From Conexibacter sp. (GTDB taxonomy: Bacteria > Actinomycetota > Thermoleophilia > Solirubrobacterales > Solirubrobacteraceae): a DNA stretch of 5,924 bases. How positions within the stretch are numbered: the first letter of the stretch is position 1; every line of letters begins with the position of its first letter. This document shows positions 1 through 4,594 of this stretch, in pieces. The notes beneath the pieces were generated by a model. The model worked only from the letters and a program-made list of their open reading frames with translations. It was not told where the DNA came from and made no database searches. The DNA lies in NCBI GenBank assembly GCA_025964055.1, contig JAOPZP010000460.1:1-5924 (forward strand), given 5' to 3'. A program made the translations under genes and the position numbers.

Positions 1-300
1 TCCGGCGATCAGCTCCTCGACGCGCGCGTCGGGAAAGGTCGTGAACGTCCCCAGCTCGAGATGCACCGCGCCCTTGCGCTCGGTCTCGAAGTAGGCGTTG
101 CCGCGAGCTTCGTCCCAGGCAGGATCGCGGTCGGCACGTGGCGGATTGATACCGCGGAGGAGGTAGTCGTCCGCGCCTGCGAGGTGATCCTCGATGCGCT
201 GTACGACCTCTGCCGCGACGTCCGGGGCGGCACGGGTACTGAGCAGGCCACGGACGACGTCCAGCATCTGCTGCCGCTCTTCGATCTGGCTGACGGTCAC
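1..300 (-). CDS. Hypothetical protein, N-terminal 100 residues, runs off the left end
   Basis: The minus strand is open from a GTG at 300-298 to the window edge, giving 100 residues that begin MTVSQIEERQQMLDVVRGLL. The product looks like a real soluble protein: a charged, probably helical first half (residues about 5-45), then INPPRADRDPAWDEARGNAY near 52-71 and FETERKGAVHLELGTFTTF near 72-90. I do not recognise a family and see no signal peptide or membrane segment. The start is chosen because a TAG lies in frame at 312-310 and no other start falls between; ATG at codon 12 is the alternative. There is no Shine-Dalgarno. About 19 of 100 codons end in A or T, far more than in the operon upstream, which hints at a different history or expression level. 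Being 720 bases past the glycosyltransferase, it is probably not part of that operon. Confidence 0.7.
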   Translation of the reverse strand, partial: MTVSQIEERQQMLDVVRGLLSTRAAPDVAAEVVQRIEDHLAGADDYLLRGINPPRADRDPAWDEARGNAYFETERKGAVHLELGTFTTFPDARVEELIAG

Positions 301-480
301 GCCGGCAGTCTAGGTGCCGGAGCATTCCGTGCCCCTGTGAGCGATGTGGCACAGCTCATGAGGAACCACCTGGGGGCGCCCTACGCGGACGCTGGCGCGC
401 CGCGGGCGCTGGACGGGCGCAATGACAGGGAGGTAAGTGGGAGCCCCGGCGCTCGCGGTCTCCGCCGGCGCTCGGGGGAG
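301..480. other. Non-coding stretch between the hairpin array and the leftmost gene
   Basis: I find no supportable gene here on either strand. It contains the TAGACT box described separately and a 9-base direct repeat CGGCGCTCG at 447-455 and 466-474, just before the first hairpin unit. Base composition is less extreme than in the array, and a minus-strand frame ending at 310 reads HELCHIAH near its end, which is discussed as an observation. It probably carries the promoter region of the leftmost gene. Confidence 0.5.
307..312 (-). promoter_or_regulatory. Possible -10 box for a leaderless transcript of the gene starting at 300
   Basis: The minus strand reads TAGACT, then GCCGGC, then the GTG start at 300. 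A TANNNT box ending six bases before the start codon is the arrangement known for leaderless genes in actinobacteria, where transcription begins at the start codon itself. The gene lacks a Shine-Dalgarno, which fits. No convincing -35 element is seen 16-19 bases further upstream, so this rests on one hexamer and its spacing. Confidence 0.4.
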
Positions 481-481
481 G

Positions 482-524
482 GTGGGCCTGTGTGCGGACG
501 GGTGCCGTCCGTAAACAGGCCCAC
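482..524. repeat. Long hairpin of repeat unit 1
   Basis: Arms GTGGGCCTGT (482-491) and ACAGGCCCAC (515-524) pair perfectly over 10 bases. After one G/A mismatch (492/514) a further nine pairs follow (493-501 with 505-513, one of them G/T), closing on a 3-base loop at 502-504. That is 19 pairs out of 20 positions, the strongest inverted repeat I see in the window. There is no T-run on either side, so it is not a standard intrinsic terminator. Confidence 0.85.
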
Positions 525-552
525 GAGCTACCCCATGGCCTTCCGTCCGACG

Positions 553-597
553 GGTGGGCCTGTTTGCGGACCCAGGGCGTCCGCGCACGGGCCTACC
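553..597. repeat. Long hairpin of repeat unit 2
   Basis: Positions 553-571 (beginning GGTGGGCCTGTTTGCGG) pair with 579-597. There are 18 pairs and one T/C mismatch (564/586) around a 7-base loop at 572-578. Three of the pairs are G/T on the plus strand (556/594, 561/589, 565/585), so a plus-strand RNA would fold better than a minus-strand one for this unit. No T-run follows. Confidence 0.8.
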
Positions 598-938
598 CGG
601 TCCGAGGCGCCCCGCCGCCGAAGGTGGGCCCGAACACCGCGACCCCACCGCGCCCAACAGGCCCACCCAACCCGAGGCGTCCGCGCGGCCCAAGGTGGGT
701 CCCGAACGCCGCGGCCCCACCGCGCCAAACAGGCCCACCCCGGCCCGCGGCGCCCGCGCCACCCACGGTGGGCCCGACCACCGCGGCCCCACCGCGCCCA
801 ACAGGCCCACCCGCCACGAAGCTCCCACGCCACCCAAGGTGGGCCCGAACACCGCGGCCCCACCGCGCCAAACAGGCCCACCCCGGCCCGACCCGACCGC
901 CCGCGGAGACCGAAGGGGCCCGAGGCGGCTCGAACCTC

Positions 939-961
939 CGCCGTCATCGCCCCCGACGGCG
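939..961 (-). terminator. Possible hairpin terminator downstream of the glycosyltransferase
   Basis: CGCCGTC (939-945) and GACGGCG (955-961) form a 7-base-pair stem with a 9-base loop, beginning 59 bases past the glycosyltransferase stop on the minus strand. No run of T follows it on the minus strand. Intrinsic terminators lacking a U tract are reported in actinobacteria, but in sequence this GC-rich such stems also arise by chance. Confidence 0.35.
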
Positions 962-989
962 CCCGAACCCGCGACGACGACCCGAAGGA

Positions 990-1002
990 GCGCCACCGGC
1001 GC
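990..1002 (-). terminator. Weak short hairpin just past the glycosyltransferase stop
   Basis: GCGCC (990-994) and GGCGC (998-1002) form a 5-base-pair stem with a 3-base loop, starting 18 bases past the TAG at 1023-1021. GGAG at 987-990 and CTCC at 1005-1008 could extend it across a bulge. There is no T-run. It could act with the 939-961 hairpin to end the operon transcript, but the evidence is only position and pairing. Confidence 0.2.
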
Positions 1003-1020
1003 CCCTCCGACCCGCCCGCG

Positions 1021-2148
1021 CTACGACCCCAGCGCCCGCCGATACGACGCCACCGTCTCGGCCGCCGTCCGGTCCCATGAGAACTCCGCGACCCGCGCCC
1101 GGCCGCGTTCGATCAGGCGGGAGCGCAGCGCGGGGTCGTCGAGCAGGTGGCCGACGGCGCCGGCGATCGCGTCGACGGACTCGGGGTCGAAGAGCAGCGC
1201 TGCGTCGCCGGCGACCTCGGGCATCGCGCTCACGCCGGAGCAGGCGACGGGCAGGTCGCGCGCCATCGCCTCCAGCACCGGCAGCCCGAAGCCCTCGGCC
1301 AGCGACGGGAACGCCAGGCAGGTCGCCGCCGCGTAGAGGCCTTCCAGCTGCGCCTCGCCGACCCAGCCGCACTGGTGGACGCGATCGTCGACGCCGTGGC
1401 GCCGCGCGATCTCGCGCAGCTCTTCGTCGTACGGGCCCGGGTATCCGGGCAGCACGAGGGCGGCCTCCGGGAGGCGTGCCATCGCCTCGATCAGCCGCGC
1501 GAGGTTCTTGTGCGGGCGGCGCGCCGAGACGCTGAGCACGAACGGCAGGTCGCCGAGGCCGAGCTCGGCGCGCAGCTGCGCCTCGGGCATCGGCGCGACG
1601 GCGGGCGGGGCGCCCGGGCCGAGCGGCACGACGTCGACCTTGGCCGCGGGCACGCCGAGGAGCTCGTCGAGGTCGGCCGCGGTGGCGGTCGAGTCGGCGA
1701 TCAGCCGCGTGGCCGTGCGCGCCACCGCCGGCACCAGCAGCGCCAGGCCTCGGGCCAGGACGTTGGTGGTGGTGTCGCTGTGGCGCAGGAAGATGAGGTC
1801 GTGCATCGTGACCACGCGACGGCGTGGACCGCTGAGCGGTCCTGTGTTGCCGAGCGAGTGCAGGAGGTCGACCCGGGCGCGGAGCGCCGCGGCCGCGACG
1901 ATCGTCTGCTCGGCGGCCGTGCGCACGATGCGCGTCGAGGACGCGACGGGCAGCGCGACGAGCCGGATGTCGGGATGCCACGGCGCGCGGCGCCACTCCT
2001 CGGTCAGCTCCCGGCCGGCGAACGCGGTGAACCGCGCGCCGGGGAACGCCGCAGGCAGGCGCGGCACCAGCGCGCGGGCGTAGGTCTCCATCCCGCCCGT
2101 GTCGCCGGGCGCGAGGTAGAGCAGGTTCAGGCCGATGTGCGCGGTCAT
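1021..2148 (-). CDS. GT4-like glycosyltransferase (GT-B fold)
   Basis: This 375-residue protein is a complete GT-B glycosyltransferase resembling family GT4, which transfers a sugar from a nucleotide donor with retention of configuration, usually at the inner membrane face. The N-terminal domain begins HIGLNLLYLAPGDTGG with the glycine-rich loop near 15-19 and has TMHDLIF around His116 and LIADSTATA at 149-157. The C-terminal donor domain shows LSVSARRPHKN at 205-215 with Lys214, and the EX7E signature SLAEGFGLPVLE with Glu285 and Glu293. No signal peptide or membrane segment is evident. The ATG is embedded in the stop of the fusion gene (ATGA), so it is probably translated by coupling. As the last operon gene it presumably builds the glycan that carries or neighbours the nine-carbon acid. 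GT4 enzymes are not the usual CMP-sialic acid transferases, so it may add an ordinary hexose instead. Donor and acceptor cannot be read from sequence. Confidence 0.9.
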   Translation of the reverse strand: MTAHIGLNLLYLAPGDTGGMETYARALVPRLPAAFPGARFTAFAGRELTEEWRRAPWHPDIRLVALPVASSTRIVRTAAEQTIVAAAALRARVDLLHSLGNTGPLSGPRRRVVTMHDLIFLRHSDTTTNVLARGLALLVPAVARTATRLIADSTATAADLDELLGVPAAKVDVVPLGPGAPPAVAPMPEAQLRAELGLGDLPFVLSVSARRPHKNLARLIEAMARLPEAALVLPGYPGPYDEELREIARRHGVDDRVHQCGWVGEAQLEGLYAAATCLAFPSLAEGFGLPVLEAMARDLPVACSGVSAMPEVAGDAALLFDPESVDAIAGAVGHLLDDPALRSRLIERGRARVAEFSWDRTAAETVASYRRALGS

Positions 2149-3548
2149 GGAACGGTCCGCCGCAGCGTGACGACGCCGTCGGCCCGGCCGGCCTCGGCGT
2201 AGCCGGCGCGGGCGAACGCGCGCAGCGACGGCGCGTTGGACTCGCGCACCCGCGCCAGCAGCCCGGTCACCGCGCCGGCGGCACGCGCCCGCGCCGTCAG
2301 CAGCTCCAGCGCCGTCGCCGCGAGGCCGAGGCCCCGCGCGGCGGCATCGAGCGCGATCGACACCTCCGCGCTCCCGTCGCCCACCAGGTCCAGGCGCACG
2401 GAGCCCGCCGGGCGTCCGCTGTCCTCCACGATCCACAGCGTGCGGTCCCCGGCGGCGAGCACCCGTGACAGCCACACGCGGTGCTCGGCCTCGTCGACCT
2501 CGGCGGCCGTCAGCGACGCCGCGACCGTCGCCGGCTCGTTGCGCCAGGCCCGCAGGCGCTCGGCGTCCTCGAGCCCCGCCGGGCGCAGCGCGAGGCCGAT
2601 CGGCACCCGCCGCCCCGTCGCCGCCGACACCCGTGCCGCGTCGACCACCTGCAGCGCGTGATGGCCGTCGGCCGGCGAGGCGCCGGCCAGCGCGCCGCCG
2701 CCCGCCTCCACCGACGCCAGCAGCGCCGCGAGCTCCTCGCGGTACGTCGGCGCGGCGTCGGCCGCGGCGGGCACGACCGCCCGCGCCCCGTCGCCCCCAT
2801 GGACGACAACCTGCTCCGCGGTCCAGTCCCACGCCACCGTCGCCTCGGCCCCGACCACGCGCGCGCCGCGGTGGTACTCGCGGTCGAGGTAGTCGAGCGT
2901 CACGGTCGCCGGCACGCCCGAGGCCAGCTCGAGCTGCAGCTGCGCGACGTCCTCGACGTCGAGCTCCAGGTCGGAGACCTGCGGCAGGAGGGCCGCGACC
3001 GACCGCACGGGCCCCAGCAGCCAGAGCAGCTCGTCGATCTCGTGGATCGCGTCCAGCAGCACGCCGCCGCCCAGCGCGCGCTGCGCGCTGTAGGCCTGGC
3101 GGTAGTCGGCGCCCGGCCGCCAGCCCGGCAGGTAGGACCCGCACCAGACCGCCGCGCGCAGCGGCCGCCCGATCTGCGGCAGCGCCGCCCGCACGCCCTG
3201 CACGCCGGGGTGGTGGCGCAGGTTCATGGCGACCGCCACACCGACGCCCGCACGAGCGCCCGCCGCAGCCACGCGCGCCCCGCCCCACGCGTCGAGCGCC
3301 AGCGGCTTCTCGACCAGCACGGGCACCCCGGCCGCGATGCAGCGCAGCGCCTGTGCCTCGTGCTCGGCGCTCGGGCTCGCCACCACCGCCACGGCGGCGC
3401 CGTCCAGCGCGCGTGCCTCGTCGTCGGTGTCGGCGGGCGAGAACGGGTCGAAGGTGACGACCTCGGCGCCCAGCCCGCGCAGCAGGCCGGCGTGCCGGCG
3501 GCCGATCGAGCCCTGCCCGAGGACCGCGACCCTCAGACCATGTCCCAC
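2145..3548 (-). CDS. Fusion protein: Gfo/Idh-family sugar oxidoreductase plus PseH-like GNAT N-acetyltransferase
   Basis: This is a single uninterrupted 467-residue frame with two enzyme domains. Residues 1 to about 316 are a Gfo/Idh/MocA oxidoreductase: a Rossmann start VLGQGSIGRRH with the GxGxxG glycines 11, 13 and 16, the EKP motif at 80-82 with Lys81, and GGGVLLDAIHEID containing the Asp166/His169 pair typical of the active site. Residues about 319-467 are a GNAT acetyltransferase: LRPAGLEDAERL, AWRN at 334-337, His356 and Trp359 spaced as in PseH, the acetyl-CoA loop RGLGLA at 405-410, and ESNAPSLRAFARAGY at 436-450. I infer oxidation of a sugar hydroxyl followed or accompanied by N-acetylation after amination. 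The start is the GTG at 3548, overlapping the synthase gene by 16 bases, because the Rossmann strand begins right after it; a CTG at 3536 is the alternative. No clear ribosome binding site. The stop overlaps the next gene as ATGA. Domain calls are firm, the substrate unknown. Confidence 0.9.
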   Translation of the reverse strand: MGHGLRVAVLGQGSIGRRHAGLLRGLGAEVVTFDPFSPADTDDEARALDGAAVAVVASPSAEHEAQALRCIAAGVPVLVEKPLALDAWGGARVAAAGARAGVGVAVAMNLRHHPGVQGVRAALPQIGRPLRAAVWCGSYLPGWRPGADYRQAYSAQRALGGGVLLDAIHEIDELLWLLGPVRSVAALLPQVSDLELDVEDVAQLQLELASGVPATVTLDYLDREYHRGARVVGAEATVAWDWTAEQVVVHGGDGARAVVPAAADAAPTYREELAALLASVEAGGGALAGASPADGHHALQVVDAARVSAATGRRVPIGLALRPAGLEDAERLRAWRNEPATVAASLTAAEVDEAEHRVWLSRVLAAGDRTLWIVEDSGRPAGSVRLDLVGDGSAEVSIALDAAARGLGLAATALELLTARARAAGAVTGLLARVRESNAPSLRAFARAGYAEAGRADGVVTLRRTVP

Positions 3549-4594
3549 GTGACGATGTCGTCGAAGTCGATGTCGACGCGGGCGACCCGCCCGACGACGC
3601 GATCGAGGTCCTTCGGGGCGATGCCGAAGCCCGGGCGCTTGATCGTCAGGTCCTCGCGGCGGATCGCGGTGCCGGCCTGGATCGGCCGCGCCGCGATGAC
3701 CGACCGGCGGGCGAGGCGGTGCATCTCGGCCTCCTCCTCGGTCGGCCCCTCCAGGCGCCCGTTGCCCATCGCCGCCTCGACGTCGCGCACGCCGCGCACC
3801 AGCGCGCGCAGCTCGTCGGGCTCGATCGCGAACGGGTGGTCGGGACCGGGCATCGAGCGGTCCAGGGTGAAGTGCTTCTCCAGCAGGTCCATGCCCAGGC
3901 CGGTCGCGCCGAGCGGGACGTGGATGCCCTCGCTGTGGTCGCTCAGGCCCACGGGCACGCCGAACGCGGTGCGCATCGTGGCCATCGCGGTCAAGTTCAT
4001 GATGTTGGCGGCCGCCGGGTACTGGGCGGCGCAGCGCAGCAGCGCGATCTCGGTCGCGCCCCCGGCGATCGCCGCGTCCAGCGCGTCCTCGACCTCGCCG
4101 TAGGTCGCCATCCCGACCGACAGGATCACCGGCACGCCCGCCTCGGCGACGCGGCGGATCAGGTGCACGTCGATCAGCTCGTAGTTGGCCACCTTGTAGG
4201 CCGGCACGCCGACGTCGGCGAGCTCCTGGACGGCGGCGTCGTCGAACGGCGCGGCGAAGAACGTGATCCCGGCCTTCTGCGCGTGCTCGGCCAGCTCGGG
4301 CAGCCACGCGCGCGGCGTCTCGATCTCCTCCAGCAGCTGCTGGGTGTCCTTGTCGGCGACGCCCTCGAGGTACTTGAAGCGCGGCGTCTTGGACGAGTAC
4401 AGCGTCTTGCCGGAGTAGATCTGGAACTTCACCGCGTCGGCGCCCGCGTCGGCCGCGACGTCGATCAGCTCGCGCGCGAGGCCGAGGTCGCGGTTGTGGT
4501 TGGAGCCGGCCTCGGCGATGACGTAGCACGGCGCCCCGCCGCCGACCGGGCGCCCGGCGATCGCGAACGACTCGGCGAGGTGGCGCTCGCTCAT
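3533..4594 (-). CDS. NeuB/PseI-family nonulosonic acid synthase (sialic/legionaminic/pseudaminic acid synthase-like)
   Basis: This 353-residue protein has the usual length and two-domain build of the family, which condenses phosphoenolpyruvate with an N-acetylated amino sugar to give a nine-carbon 2-keto acid in the cytoplasm. The TIM-barrel part shows IAEAGSNHN at 26-34 with Glu28, VKFQ with Lys56, KVANYELID at 134-142, SVGMAT at 159-164, LLRCAAQYP at 185-193, GLSDHS at 216-221 and EKHFTLD at 239-245 followed by GPDH. From about residue 295 the SAF domain runs from RRSVIAARP through KRPGFG (319-324) to TWDMV; Arg297 is in the region that supplies a substrate-binding arginine in NeuB dimers. 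NHN, KVANYE and LLRC resemble PseI more than NeuB, whereas GPDH and the EPDEL stretch fit either. The ATG overlaps the aminotransferase stop as ATGA and has no strong Shine-Dalgarno. The family is near certain; the exact acid is open. Confidence 0.95.
   Translation of the reverse strand: MSERHLAESFAIAGRPVGGGAPCYVIAEAGSNHNRDLGLARELIDVAADAGADAVKFQIYSGKTLYSSKTPRFKYLEGVADKDTQQLLEEIETPRAWLPELAEHAQKAGITFFAAPFDDAAVQELADVGVPAYKVANYELIDVHLIRRVAEAGVPVILSVGMATYGEVEDALDAAIAGGATEIALLRCAAQYPAAANIMNLTAMATMRTAFGVPVGLSDHSEGIHVPLGATGLGMDLLEKHFTLDRSMPGPDHPFAIEPDELRALVRGVRDVEAAMGNGRLEGPTEEEAEMHRLARRSVIAARPIQAGTAIRREDLTIKRPGFGIAPKDLDRVVGRVARVDIDFDDIVTWDMV

Larger units (their letters stand above)
481..914. repeat. 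Array of six tandem palindromic units, period 70-73 bases, family not recognised
   Basis: Six units begin with GGTGGG at 481, 553, 623, 694, 767 and 838. Each has a matching inverted arm (usually GGCCCACC) starting near 518, 590, 660, 732, 804 and 875, so each unit is an imperfect palindrome of about 43-46 bases followed by 25-32 bases of linker. Units 3-6 are close copies with a second small inverted repeat, CGCGG facing CCGCG, in the middle; units 1 and 2 share the outer arms but have a different, longer inner stem. Linkers also resemble each other (units 2 and 3 share CCGAGGCG; units 4 and 6 share CCGGCCCG), so this is tandem duplication of whole units rather than a CRISPR. A degenerate seventh start, GGGGCCCGA, may lie at 915. 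Long open frames cross it on both strands, but the spacing is not a constant multiple of three and the products are Gly/Pro/Arg/Ala-rich, so I regard it as non-coding. Confidence 0.85.

Noticed and set aside
482..524. Standard intrinsic terminator
   Set aside because: The stem is strong but no T-run follows on either strand, and it lies nearly 500 bases past the glycosyltransferase stop.
481..914. CRISPR array, suggested by regular palindromic repeats with ~26-base linkers
   Set aside because: The repeats differ too much between units, the linkers are themselves related by sequence, and no cas gene is present. Whole-unit tandem duplication explains it better.
310..996. Minus-strand open frame of 228 codons filling the gap between the glycosyltransferase and the leftmost gene
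   Set aside because: Its product is almost all Gly, Arg, Pro, Ala and Val. The repeats enter it in more than one phase (unit 6 is shifted against units 3-5), and G/C is spread over all codon positions instead of being concentrated at the third.
61..1080. Plus-strand open frame of 339 codons
   Set aside because: It runs antisense through the leftmost gene and then through the repeats in changing phase, with a Pro/Arg-rich product. It is a by-product of few stop codons at high GC.
492..1535. Plus-strand frames with recurring Pro-rich peptides such as GPNTAAPPRPTGPP
   Set aside because: The peptide repeats only reflect the DNA repeats read in several frames, and the 3' half is antisense to the glycosyltransferase gene.
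1147..4103. Long plus-strand and other-frame open frames opposite the operon
   Set aside because: They mirror the real minus-strand genes, whose motifs are clear. Their products are Arg/Ala/Pro-rich without recognisable domains.
2145..4529. A 794-residue version of the oxidoreductase-acetyltransferase protein starting at 4529
   Set aside because: The first ~327 residues are the synthase gene read out of frame, an Arg/Gly-rich shadow. The real Rossmann start follows the GTG at 3548.
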